A DNA stretch of 13,220 nt from JBBDXI01 sp040902425. GTDB lineage: Bacteria > Planctomycetota > Phycisphaerae > Phycisphaerales > UBA1924. Within the stretch, counting starts at the first letter, position 1. The number at the start of each line of letters is the position of its first letter. The stretch lies in assembly GCA_040902425.1 (NCBI GenBank), contig JBBDXI010000107.1, forward strand, positions 1-13,220. The letters are read 5' to 3'. This document shows, in pieces, positions 5,514-12,901 of the stretch. Position numbers and translations under genes: made by a program. The notes under the pieces were generated by a model that searched no databases, was not told the origin of the DNA, and saw nothing but the letters and a program-made list of their open reading frames with translations.

Positions 5514-6476
5514 TCAGAGCCGCTCGCTGGCCAGCAGCGCCGCCCCCAGCACGCCCGCATCGTCGCGGAGCTTCGTCCCCACCACCTTGACCGCCCGGGC
5601 CTTCTCCGGGAACACATGCGCGCGGACGACCCGCTTGACGCGGTCCACCAGCGGCTCGCCGATGGCCTCGGTGAGGCCCCCGCCGAGCACCACCCGCCCC
5701 AGCGAGAGGAGCGTGACGGTGCTGGCGATCGCCTGCCCCAGGAGCTCGGCGGTCTCGTTGATCACGCGGTGGGTCAGCTCGTCGTTCATCTCGAAGGCCT
5801 TCGCCAGCGTCTTGGACCGGACCTGCGAGAGGTCATCATCCACGAGCCGGCTGATGGCGCTCGTGTGGTTCTGGCGGATCAGCCGCGTGATGCGCTCCAC
5901 GACGCTGGTGCGCGAGCAGAAGTTCTCCACCGTCCGCTCCCCCAGCGGCATCCCCGGGTAGAGGATGGTGTGCCCGATCTCCCCGGCGCTCAGGAACGTC
6001 CCGTAGTAGAGCCGCCCGCCCAGGATGAGCCCGCCGCCGATCCCCGTGCCGATCCACACGCCCAGCAGGTCCGGCGCGTTCTCCCCGGCCCCCAGCCGGT
6101 TCTCGCCGTAGACGGCCGCGTTCACGTCGTTGTCCACGACGGTGGGGATGCCGGTCTTCTTCGTGACCAGCTGCGCCAGCGGCACGTTGTTCCACCGCAG
6201 GTTCACCGCCTCGACGACCGTCCCCGCATCCGGCGCGATCACCCCCGGCGCCCCGATCCCGACGGCCGCGAGGTCCGCGGCCTTGAGCTTCGCCTCCTCG
6301 CACGCCTCGGCGATGCCGTCGAGGATGCGCTGGATGACGGCGGCCTGGCCGTCCTCGGGCTTGGTCTTCCGCTTGGCCCGCCCCAGCAGCCTGAAATCCC
6401 CGGGCGCGGCGATCCCGATCTGGATATTCGTCCCCCCGAGATCAACGCCGGCGATGGGTTTTTTCTGGGTGGGCAT
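5514..6476 (-). CDS. ROK-family sugar kinase (glucokinase-like)
   Basis: 320 residues, close to the usual ROK length. It should phosphorylate glucose or a related sugar with ATP in the cytosol. Visible motifs are the N-terminal phosphate loop (GVDLGGTNIQIGI, 10-22), GIGAPGVI (73-80), the active-site N116-D117 in VVDNDVNAA, GTGIGGG (143-149), EIGH with H169, and the C-terminal GRVVLGGGL. The family's zinc cluster CxCGxxGCxE, normally just after EIGH, is absent: the segment reads PGMPLGERTVENFCSRTSVV with a single Cys. Loss of that cluster is the oddity, and the enzyme may be a lineage-specific, metal-free variant. No clear Shine-Dalgarno precedes ATG 6476. It is divergent from the HAF-repeat gene, and no sugar transport or regulatory genes adjoin it, so the substrate is undecided. 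The N-terminus has no HTH, so it is a kinase rather than a ROK repressor. Confidence 0.92.
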   Translation of the reverse strand: MPTQKKPIAGVDLGGTNIQIGIAAPGDFRLLGRAKRKTKPEDGQAAVIQRILDGIAEACEEAKLKAADLAAVGIGAPGVIAPDAGTVVEAVNLRWNNVPLAQLVTKKTGIPTVVDNDVNAAVYGENRLGAGENAPDLLGVWIGTGIGGGLILGGRLYYGTFLSAGEIGHTILYPGMPLGERTVENFCSRTSVVERITRLIRQNHTSAISRLVDDDLSQVRSKTLAKAFEMNDELTHRVINETAELLGQAIASTVTLLSLGRVVLGGGLTEAIGEPLVDRVKRVVRAHVFPEKARAVKVVGTKLRDDAGVLGAALLASERL

Positions 6477-6607
6477 GGGGGTTCGCAGGGGGTGCTACGG
6501 TGCGGCCGCGGGGGTAAGCGTATCGCGGATGCAACCCCGGCGCGCACGTCGCCGTGCGGGAGCGGGCCGGTGTCCGGGTGAACCTCCGGGCATTGCTCTC
6601 AACGCTC

Positions 6608-6637
6608 TTGCCTTGCTTCATCGCGGCCTGGTAGGCT
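6608..6637 (+). promoter_or_regulatory. Possible promoter giving a leaderless mRNA
   Basis: TTGCCT (6608-6613) and TAGGCT (6632-6637) are 18 bases apart, and the ATG at 6644 begins seven bases after the -10 box, where transcription would be expected to start. No Shine-Dalgarno is present, which fits a leaderless transcript. Inference. Confidence 0.35.
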
Positions 6638-6643
6638 GTCCTG

Positions 6644-7765
6644 ATGCCGCGGGGGACTCGGCAACATCGCTCATCGGCCCGGGCGGCCGCGCTCGCGGGG
6701 GCGCTCCTCCTCGGGAGTTTCTTCACCGCGCACGCGCAATCCATCACCGCCATCCCGCCGGGTCCGGGCTACGCGCATTCGGCGGCGACTTATGTCGCCC
6801 CGGGCGGGGCGGTGGTCGGGGTCAGTTTCAACCCCGGGCTGTACGCGCCCCGCCCCACGCGCTGGGCCTCCGCGAACGCCGAGGGGGTGCTGCTCGGCGC
6901 CTCGCCGGCCGGCGGCAGCGGCGAGCCCATCCGCTGCTCGGATGATGGGAACGTCGTGGTGGGGCGGTGGAACGCCGATGTCAACACCACGACGCCCGCG
7001 GTGTGGGATGCGGGCGGGGCGTACGCGGAACTGCCCGGGCCGGGGTCCCAGAGCGAGGCCAACGGCGTGAGCGCCGACGGCGCCATCGTCACCGGGTGGA
7101 GCGCCACCGGTGAGGGGCGCTGGCTCCTGCGGTGGCAGGATGGGGCGCCGACGCAGCGGCACGGCGGGGGGGCCGGCAGCGGATTTGTGTCGGGGCCGTG
7201 CTCGGCGGATGGGACCATGGCCATCGGCACCGCCTACCTCGGCGGCAGCGCGGCGAACCTCTCTCGCTGGACCCTCGCCGGAGGGCCGGACGGCTCGATC
7301 CGGACCTTGGCGCCGTTCCCGTCGACCTGGACCAACATCCGCCGTCCGACGGCGATGACGCCGGCGGGCGACGCGGCGGTGGGCGTGGCGTACACCGGGG
7401 GCACGACCTACCAGTCGTGGATCTGGCGGGCGGGGGAGGGGGGGGAGGGGCGGATCACGGACATGGGTCTGCCGGAGGGCGCGAAGTCGATCACGGCGCT
7501 GGGCATCAGCGCGGACGGCTCGGTCGTGGTCGGGACCGCCACGGTGCAGTCGACGCGCAGTTCGGGCGGGCGCCAGGCGAAGGTCTGGACACCGCAGGCG
7601 GGCTGGCAGGGGTTCTCTGACTGGCTCACGGCTCGGGGGGTCTCGTTCCCGGGATGGACCTTCAACACCCTGGGGTGTGTTTCTGCCGACGGGCGGACGT
7701 TCGCCGGGGAGGGCAGGACGCCCGACGGAAAGACTCGGGGCTTCGTCATCACCATCGGTCCTTGA
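6644..7765 (+). CDS. Secreted HAF-type repeat protein (probable beta-propeller)
   Basis: 373 residues with a signal peptide (Arg/Ser-rich start, ALAGALLLGSFF core, likely cleavage after AHA near residue 31). The mature part carries at least six copies of a short repeat of the form S-x-D-G-x-x-V-x-G: CSDDGNVVVG, VSADGAIVTG, CSADGTMAIG, MTPAGDAAVG, ISADGSVVVG and VSADGRTFAG, often followed by a W-containing strand. This pattern is that of HAF repeats seen in extracellular and autotransporter-like proteins, and probably folds as a propeller. No catalytic motif, PEP-CTERM sorting signal or transmembrane anchor follows; the protein ends FVITIGP. It should be exported. Its binding partner or function is unknown. 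It is divergent from the ROK kinase and convergent with ispE. Confidence 0.82.
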   Translation: MPRGTRQHRSSARAAALAGALLLGSFFTAHAQSITAIPPGPGYAHSAATYVAPGGAVVGVSFNPGLYAPRPTRWASANAEGVLLGASPAGGSGEPIRCSDDGNVVVGRWNADVNTTTPAVWDAGGAYAELPGPGSQSEANGVSADGAIVTGWSATGEGRWLLRWQDGAPTQRHGGGAGSGFVSGPCSADGTMAIGTAYLGGSAANLSRWTLAGGPDGSIRTLAPFPSTWTNIRRPTAMTPAGDAAVGVAYTGGTTYQSWIWRAGEGGEGRITDMGLPEGAKSITALGISADGSVVVGTATVQSTRSSGGRQAKVWTPQAGWQGFSDWLTARGVSFPGWTFNTLGCVSADGRTFAGEGRTPDGKTRGFVITIGP

Positions 7766-7829
7766 GGCGCGGTCACGAGTGCCCGTTACCGGCCGGATCG
7801 GCTTGGGCGAAGCTCCTCGAACGCGCCGC

Positions 7830-8840
7830 CTACACCAGCCGCGTCCGAACCACCGCCGCATCCAGCCCCGGCGCCAGCGACGCCGCCAGCCGCCGAGCCT
7901 CCGGCTCCTCCGCGCACGGGATGAACAGCGCGCTCCCCGTCCCCGTCAGGTGCACCGGCAGCCCCGACGCCTCCCGCACCTTCCGGTGCAACTCCGCCAG
8001 CCGCGGCTCCACCGCGTGCGCCGCCGGCGTCAGGTCGTTGAACAGCGCACGCGACTCCACCCACCCGGCCCGCGCCAGCGTGCGGATGTCCGGCTCCCGC
8101 GGGGCGCCGGGCGACGTGGGCGGCGCCGAGGTCGCGGCCGCCGCCCGCGCGCTGGCCGCGGGGGGCGCGGTGGCGGTCGCGGCGCCGACCGTGTGCTCAC
8201 CCCGTTGCCCGGCGGGGCCGCCGTTCGGTGCGCCCACCTCCGCCGCCAGCCGGTCGAACGCCCCGTACACCGCCGCCGTCGGGCACCGGAACTCCGGCAG
8301 GATCAGGACCAGGTGCGCCGCCGTCCGCTCCAGCCGCTCCACGTGCTCGCCGGCGCCGGTGACGATCGCCGGGCGCGGCGGCGGGTCATCCAGGAAGTAC
8401 GCGACATCCGAGCCCAGCCGCCGGGAGAGCCGCAGCAGCTCGGCCTGCGAGAGGTTGAGGTTGAACGTGTAGTTGATGAGCTGCAGCGTCGCCGCCGCGT
8501 CGCTCGAGCCCCCGCCAAGGCCGGCCCCGACCGGGATCCGCTTCACCAGCGTGAGCGCGACGGGGAGGCGGCGGCCGGTGTGCTCCTGGATCAGCCGGTG
8601 GGCGCGGACGGCCAGGTCCTGGTCCAGGGGCCAGTCAACGAGCGACCGGACGGGGGCGCTGGGCGTCCAGCGGACATCGTAGTGGTCGGCCGAGCCGGAC
8701 GGCAGCGGCTCCACCGTCACATCGTCGAACAGGTCGATGGTGTGGAACCAACTGGCGATGGGGTGGTAGCCCGCGGCGGGCCCCTGGGTGAGGGGGGGGC
8801 CGACGGAGAGGGCGAGGTTGATCTTGGCGTACGCGCGCAC
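7830..8840 (-). CDS. ispE: 4-diphosphocytidyl-2-C-methyl-D-erythritol kinase (IspE)
   Basis: 336 residues; the GHMP kinase that phosphorylates CDP-methylerythritol in the non-mevalonate isoprenoid pathway. Motifs: RAYAKINLALSVG at the N-terminus (as in family members), GYHPIASWFHTIDL, the ATP loop PVGAGLGGGSSDAAATL (103-119), the catalytic Asp in LGSDVAYFL (about 145), and the C-terminal glycine motif LTGTGSALFI. I chose GTG 8840 because it directly precedes the conserved AKINL motif, has GGAAAGG upstream, and leaves room for promoters toward the divergent NIF3 gene. ATG 8900 is the alternative (336+20 residues), but its added peptide is low-complexity. An Ala/Pro/Gly-rich insertion at about 203-250 is not typical of the family and probably forms a surface loop. 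Confidence 0.92.
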   Translation of the reverse strand: MRAYAKINLALSVGPPLTQGPAAGYHPIASWFHTIDLFDDVTVEPLPSGSADHYDVRWTPSAPVRSLVDWPLDQDLAVRAHRLIQEHTGRRLPVALTLVKRIPVGAGLGGGSSDAAATLQLINYTFNLNLSQAELLRLSRRLGSDVAYFLDDPPPRPAIVTGAGEHVERLERTAAHLVLILPEFRCPTAAVYGAFDRLAAEVGAPNGGPAGQRGEHTVGAATATAPPAASARAAAATSAPPTSPGAPREPDIRTLARAGWVESRALFNDLTPAAHAVEPRLAELHRKVREASGLPVHLTGTGSALFIPCAEEPEARRLAASLAPGLDAAVVRTRLV

Positions 8841-8934
8841 AGATGGCGGACCTTTCCCCGGGCTCTCCGGCGGCTTCCGGGCTGAGGATTCATATACCAT
8901 CGGGTACGGGCCGATCGCAACGCGGGAGCAACTC

Positions 8935-10191
8935 ATGAAGGTTTCTGACCTGGCCGGGGCGATGGAATCGGTGGCGCCGCTTGTGCTGGCCGAGGAGTGG
9001 GACAACGTCGGCCTCCTCGCGGGGTCGATGGCGTGGGACCTGCGCGGCCCGGTGCTCCTGACGATCGACCTGACCGAGGCGGTCCTGGCGGAGGCGGCGG
9101 GGGCGGGGGCATCGGCCGTGGTGTCGTACCACCCCCCGATCTGGGAGGGGCTGAAGCGGGTGACCGACGGGGCGCGGGACGGGCTCGCGGGGCGCGTGGT
9201 CCTGGGGGCGCTGCGCGCCGGGATCGCGGTCTACTCGCCGCACACCGCGCTCGACGCGTGCGCGGGCGGCGTCACCGACTGGTTGTGCGACGGGCTCCTG
9301 GGGGGAGCCGCGGCGGGGCGCACCGCGCCCGGGAGCACCGGCGGGCGCGCCCCCGCCCCCCCTCCCCCTCCCGCCGCCGCCGGTCCGAAGAGCACGGGCG
9401 CGGACCGCCGCGCCCTGCGCCCCCACGCACGCCGCGACGGGCACCAGGAAGTGAAGATCGTGACCTTCGTCCCCCGCGAGAGCCTCGACCAGGTCCGCAG
9501 CGCCCTGGCCACCGCCGGCGCCGGCATCATCGGCAGTTACCGCGTCTGCTCCTTCGCCGCCGCCGGCGTCGGCACCTTCCTCGGCGAGGAGGGGACCAGG
9601 CCCGCGGTCGGCGCGGCCGGTCGGCTGGAGGAGGCCGCCGAGGTGCGCCTGGAGATGGTCTGCTCCAGGCAGGCGCTCTCGCTGGCGATGGAGGTGCTCC
9701 GCCAGTTCCATCCGTATGAGGAGCCGGCGGTGGACGTGTACGAGCTGCTGGCGAAGCCCGACCGGTACGTCGGCGCGGGACGCCGGCTCACGCTCGACCG
9801 GCCCGCGACGCCCGAGGAGCTCGCGTCGCGCCTGAAGGGCCACCTGGGGATCCAAGTGGTGAATATCGCCAGGAGCACCGGCGGGCGCGGCCCCGCCGCT
9901 CCGGCCGCCGGCGCTGTGGAGACGGTTAGCCGCGTCGGCGTCTGCCCGGGCTCCGGGGCGTCGCTGGCCGCGGCCGCCCTGGACGACGGGTGCGAGGCCT
10001 TCGTCACCGGCGAGATGAAGCACCACGAGGTCCTGTGGTGCGTGGAGCGCGGGATGTCGGTGATCCTCGCCGGCCACACCAACACCGAGCGCGGCTACCT
10101 GCCGCGCCTCGCGGCGCGCCTGGGCGAGCGCCTGCGCGGCGTCGAGGTGCGCGTCAGCGGGTGCGACCGGAGCCCGCGGGTGCCGGTCTGA
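8935..10191 (+). CDS. NIF3/YbgI family protein with inserted YqfO-type (PII/CutA-like) domain
   Basis: 418 residues. ATG 8935 follows GGGAG (8924-8928) at six bases. The two NIF3 halves flank an insert. N-terminal motifs: EEWDNVGLLAG, VVSYHPPIW (Y65-H66; many bacterial members have HH here, so one metal ligand is Tyr), and YSPHTALDA (H103, D107). A Pro/Ala-rich linker (about 125-170) leads into the inserted domain (about 173-268): VKIVTFVPRESLDQVRSAL, SYRVCSFAAAGVGTF, and FHPYEEPAVDVYEL, as in YqfO. C-terminal motifs: AFVTGEMKHHEVL and AGHTNTERGY (H381, E385), completing the di-metal site. The family is dinuclear-metal, widely conserved and proposed to act as a GTP cyclohydrolase I type 2-like or regulatory hydrolase; its true substrate is uncertain. 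Two linkers contain the same STGGR peptide encoded by a 26-base repeat. Confidence 0.9.
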   Translation: MKVSDLAGAMESVAPLVLAEEWDNVGLLAGSMAWDLRGPVLLTIDLTEAVLAEAAGAGASAVVSYHPPIWEGLKRVTDGARDGLAGRVVLGALRAGIAVYSPHTALDACAGGVTDWLCDGLLGGAAAGRTAPGSTGGRAPAPPPPPAAAGPKSTGADRRALRPHARRDGHQEVKIVTFVPRESLDQVRSALATAGAGIIGSYRVCSFAAAGVGTFLGEEGTRPAVGAAGRLEEAAEVRLEMVCSRQALSLAMEVLRQFHPYEEPAVDVYELLAKPDRYVGAGRRLTLDRPATPEELASRLKGHLGIQVVNIARSTGGRGPAAPAAGAVETVSRVGVCPGSGASLAAAALDDGCEAFVTGEMKHHEVLWCVERGMSVILAGHTNTERGYLPRLAARLGERLRGVEVRVSGCDRSPRVPV

Positions 10192-10253
10192 GAACTGGGG
10201 AGGCGAGAACGTGGGAAGGTACGAGGTCAGGCGATCCGCCGCCTCTACGAAGA

Positions 10254-10310
10254 GACCTTCACCTGACCCTTTCGGGCACGCCACCCAAGGGTGACAGTTC
10301 GGTGAAGGTC
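10254..10310. terminator. Nested hairpin between convergent genes, possible two-way terminator
   Basis: GACCTTCACC (10254-10263) is perfectly complementary to GGTGAAGGTC (10301-10310), and inside it ACCCTT (10266-10271) pairs with AAGGGT (10287-10292). The element lies between the stop of the NIF3 gene and the stop of the convergent TPR-like gene. No long T-run follows on either strand, so a structured 3' end rather than a textbook intrinsic terminator is likely. Confidence 0.5.
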
Positions 10311-10341
10311 CGTTCGCTCACCAGTGTAGCGCCGTGATGTG

Positions 10342-11652
10342 TTACCTGGCGGCTTGCATCTTCTCAAGGCTGCTGCGCAGGCGCTTGGCGACCGCCTCCG
10401 ACGGGTTGAGCTTCAGCCCCGCCCCGAGGGCCGCCTTGGCTCGCGCCGTGTCCCCGGTCAGCCGGTGCGCCGCGCCCAGCGATGCCCACAGCTCCGCCCC
10501 CGCATCCACCCCCAGCGGCTTGCCGCCATCGGCGATCATCCGCTGCGCCCGCTCGATGTCCTGCACCGCGCCCCGGGCCGACTCCGCCCGCGCCGCCGGG
10601 TCCGGGTCGTGCCGCGCCCGCTCGATCCGCGTCAGCGCCCGCAGGATCAGCGGCTCGGCCAGCGTCGGCCCCGCCGTCACCCCCTTGGAGAGCTCCGCGC
10701 TGGCGTCATCCCACACCCTCACCCCCTCCTCGAACTTCCCCTGCGCAAACAGCGGCCCCGCCCGCAGCGACCGCGCAAACCCGCGCCACGCCGTCGCCGC
10801 CGGGTCCCCCCGCGGCGCCACCCGGTGGGCATCCACCACGATCAGCACCTGCTTCAGCCGCTCCGGAACGCTCAGCGACGCCCGCAGGTCGTCCTTCACC
10901 ATCGTCGCGATCTCGCTGTCCACGATCGCCAGCGCCGCCCGCACCGTCTCCCCGGGGATGCTCGACTGCGCGCTCGTGTCCACCCGCGCCTCCGCCGCCG
11001 CGGCCTTCTCCCCCGCCAGCGCCCGGTACTTCTCCGCACGCTCCTTGTCGCCCACCTTCTCCGACGCCTGCAGCAGCCACGCGTAGAACTCCTCCCGCGT
11101 CTGCTTCGGCAGTTGCTTCTCCAGGTCCTCGAACGAGCTCAGCGCCAGCTCCAGGTCGCCGATGGCCGTCCGCGCCGCCTCGCCCGACGTCGCCGGGTTC
11201 GGGTCGTGCAGCGACGACTCCAGCATGCTCTTGCCCCGCACGAAGCGGACCTGGATGTTCCCCGGCTCCAGGTCCACCGCGCGGTTCAGCCCCCGGATGC
11301 TCTCCTGCCACGAGCGCATCCCCAGCGGGATGTCGCCCTTGCCGAACGCCTTGCCGGCACGCATGCCCATCCCGCTCGACCGCCACGCCAGCGCCTCCGC
11401 GTTGTGCGGGTCGGCCGCGATGATCCGCTCGGCGCCCGTCATGGCCCGGTCAAACGCCGCGTCATCCCCGTTGAACCCCGCGATAAAGTCGTCCAGCACC
11501 CCCTGCGGAACCCGCCCGGTCGACTGCGGCCGGGCATCCGTCGGGTGCGGCGGCGGTGGGGGGGGCGCGGCCTGCTGCGCAAGAACCGGGGCCGCAAGAG
11601 CGAGGAGAGCGGCGGAAAGGGGGGCGGCGAGGGGGGCTTGGGCGCGGCGCAT
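10342..11652 (-). CDS. Secreted TPR-like repeat protein
   Basis: 436 residues. AGGAG lies nine bases before ATG 11652. A signal peptide (MRRAQAPLAAPLSAALLALA, cleavage after VLA at about 25) is followed by a Pro-rich stretch. The rest is strongly helical with TPR-like pairs: FDRAMTGAERIIAADPHNAE, the helix SIRGLNRAVDLEPGNIQVRF, KFEEGVRVWDDASAELSKGV, AGAELWASLGAAHRLTGD and a final TARAKAALGAGLKLNPSEA. These fit a periplasmic or envelope-associated scaffold for protein-protein contacts. No enzyme motif or anchor is visible. It is on the same strand as, and 159 bases downstream of, the PspC gene, a gap too large to assume one transcript. A TAGCAT -10-like hexamer lies about 30 bases upstream of the start. 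Function unknown; secretion and the TPR-like fold are reasonably sure. Confidence 0.82.
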   Translation of the reverse strand: MRRAQAPLAAPLSAALLALAAPVLAQQAAPPPPPPHPTDARPQSTGRVPQGVLDDFIAGFNGDDAAFDRAMTGAERIIAADPHNAEALAWRSSGMGMRAGKAFGKGDIPLGMRSWQESIRGLNRAVDLEPGNIQVRFVRGKSMLESSLHDPNPATSGEAARTAIGDLELALSSFEDLEKQLPKQTREEFYAWLLQASEKVGDKERAEKYRALAGEKAAAAEARVDTSAQSSIPGETVRAALAIVDSEIATMVKDDLRASLSVPERLKQVLIVVDAHRVAPRGDPAATAWRGFARSLRAGPLFAQGKFEEGVRVWDDASAELSKGVTAGPTLAEPLILRALTRIERARHDPDPAARAESARGAVQDIERAQRMIADGGKPLGVDAGAELWASLGAAHRLTGDTARAKAALGAGLKLNPSEAVAKRLRSSLEKMQAAR

Positions 11653-11811
11653 GGCGTGGACTCCTGGGTGCGAATGCTATGAGTAGATGGGACGTACCGC
11701 CGCCTGCTTTCGGCCGGAGCAGACGCCGGGGCCAACGGGCCCGGCAAGGTGTCTCGGCATCGCGGCGTCGATGGAGGCGTGAAGAGGTGAACAGGCCGGC
11801 GAGCGCGCCCG

Positions 11812-12009
11812 TCAGGGCTCTTCCGGCATGACGATCCACAGGATGATGTACACCAGGATGCCCGGGAACGCCACCGAGAACACCGACACAAGGATGTAGA
11901 GCACGCGGACGAGGGTGACATCCCAGCCCGTCCACTCGGCAAGGCCGCCGCACACGCCGCCGAGCACGGCGTGCGTCTTGGAACGACGGAGTGGGCGGGA
12001 GGTGTCCAT
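11812..12009 (-). CDS. PspC-domain membrane protein
   Basis: 65 residues, the length of a stand-alone PspC domain. The start at ATG 12009 gives MDTSRPLRRSKTHAVLGGVC, where RRS..(A)VLGGVCGGLAEWTG is the family signature (arginine-rich approach, then a re-entrant GGVCGGLA helix). It is followed by a transmembrane helix (VTLVRVLYILVSVFSVAFPG, continuing ILVYIILWIVMP) and the common ending MPEEP. An upstream in-frame ATG (12099) adds 30 unlikely residues; no clear Shine-Dalgarno marks either. PspC-type proteins sit in the inner membrane and act in envelope stress sensing in proteobacteria; in planctomycetes the partners are unknown, and no PspA, PspB or PspF gene is visible. It shares a 284-base divergent region with the HARE-HTH-like gene. 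Confidence 0.85.
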   Translation of the reverse strand: MDTSRPLRRSKTHAVLGGVCGGLAEWTGWDVTLVRVLYILVSVFSVAFPGILVYIILWIVMPEEP

Positions 12010-12178
12010 GGCGCATGTGAGACGGCGAGGCGGCCGCGGGTAGTTGGCCGGTGCCCGAGAGAATACTTGGGAACGATCGGACCGGGGTTGCATCCCCAAG
12101 GTGTGTTCGGAAGGTATCTGTGAGTGTGGTGGTCAGGTTTTGCGCGTCGCAGAATCGCGGAGTATCGCCGCAGGGTTG

Positions 12179-12208
12179 TTGCACCGCTTCATCAGGTGTG
12201 TGTAGCAT
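12179..12208 (+). promoter_or_regulatory. Probable promoter of the HARE-HTH-like gene
   Basis: TTGCAC (12179-12184) and TAGCAT (12203-12208) are spaced by 18 bases, leaving an untranslated leader of about 80 bases before ATG 12294. Both boxes match the sigma70 consensus fairly well. Confidence 0.45.
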
Positions 12209-12293
12209 GGCCCCCCCGGACCGGCGCGGGTCTGCTGAGAGAGTTTCTCGGCCGCGGCAGGTCCGGACTACGAACGTCAGGAAGAAGATTCCC

Positions 12294-12722
12294 ATGGCAA
12301 GACGAGCGTCGGGAGCGTTGTCGCGGATGCCGGTGTCGGTGCTTGAGGCGGAACTCCGCCGGCGTGAGCGCGGGGTCGGCAGGCTGCTGCGCCGCCGGGC
12401 CAAGCTCCAGGCCCGGCTGGATGCCCTCGATGACATGATCCGCGCCCACGGCGGGACCGCCGGCGGCGGGCGCGGGCGCGGCGGGCGCGGCGGCCGGCGC
12501 GGCCGGGGCGGCGGGCGGCGACGCTTCAAGAACGAGATGAACCTCGCCGAGGCCCTCGGCAAGGTCCTCTCCGGCAAGACCATGTCCGTCACCGACGCCG
12601 CCGAGGCCGTCCAGCGCGCCGGATACCGCACCAGCGCCGACAACTTCCGAACCATCGTCAACCAGGCCCTGATCCGCGGCCCCTTCAAGAAGGTCTCGCG
12701 CGGCCAGTACACCGCGAAGTAG
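12294..12722 (+). CDS. Small basic protein: coiled coil, Gly/Arg-rich linker, HARE-HTH-like C-terminus
   Basis: 142 residues. AGGAAG (12279-12284) precedes ATG 12294; an upstream in-frame ATG at 12051 adds unlikely sequence. Residues about 13-50 form an Arg-rich coiled coil (VLEAELRRRE, then LLRRRAKLQARLDALDDMI). Residues 54-77 are an RGG-like run of Gly and Arg. Residues about 82-142 form a compact helical domain ending in a wing: NLAEALGKVLSGKTMSVTDA, EAVQRAGYRT, NFRTIVNQALI, FKKVSRGQYTAK. This resembles HARE-HTH domains, and I recall the same C-terminal pattern in many planctomycete proteins. The overall charge and the linker suggest a nucleic-acid-binding, perhaps nucleoid-associated or RNA-binding, protein; coiled-coil dimerisation is likely. 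It is a single-gene unit with its own promoter and a strong terminator. The exact target is unknown. Confidence 0.82.
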   Translation: MARRASGALSRMPVSVLEAELRRRERGVGRLLRRRAKLQARLDALDDMIRAHGGTAGGGRGRGGRGGRRGRGGGRRRFKNEMNLAEALGKVLSGKTMSVTDAAEAVQRAGYRTSADNFRTIVNQALIRGPFKKVSRGQYTAK

Positions 12723-12772
12723 GAAGCGGCCGGAGAGCAGAACGCACACCGGAAAGACCGGCCTTACAAACC

Positions 12773-12804
12773 AAAGGCCCCGCCCCGAGGCGGGGCTTTC
12801 TTTG
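12773..12804 (+). terminator. Intrinsic terminator after the HARE-HTH-like gene
   Basis: GCCCCGCC (12777-12784) and GGCGGGGC (12789-12796) form a perfect eight-base stem with a CCGA loop, followed by TTTCTTTG. Upstream AAAG can extend the stem by pairing with CTTT. It lies about 50 bases after the stop codon and separates this gene from the kinase gene. Confidence 0.85.
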
Positions 12805-12901
12805 TTCGATGCAGGTTCTCGATGCAAGTCCAGCCGTCCCAACCGGCCCCCGCCCCCCGCCCCCACGCGCCCGGCGCGATAGACTGCACGCGAGGTGGCC
12901 G

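Noticed and set aside
3944..5617. 557-residue minus-strand frame antisense to the M28 and lipoprotein genes
   Set aside because: GC-driven shadow frame; no recognisable motif, while the plus-strand M28 zinc site is complete.
6671..7861. 396-residue minus-strand frame antisense to the HAF-repeat gene
   Set aside because: Arg/Gly/Pro-rich shadow; the plus-strand frame has a signal peptide and six repeats.
8890..10284. 464-residue minus-strand frame antisense to the NIF3 gene
   Set aside because: Shadow of the NIF3 gene caused by high GC; no domain character.
10339..11682. 447-residue plus-strand frame antisense to the TPR-like gene
   Set aside because: Extreme Arg/Pro content and no ribosome binding site; the minus-strand frame has a signal peptide and helical repeats.
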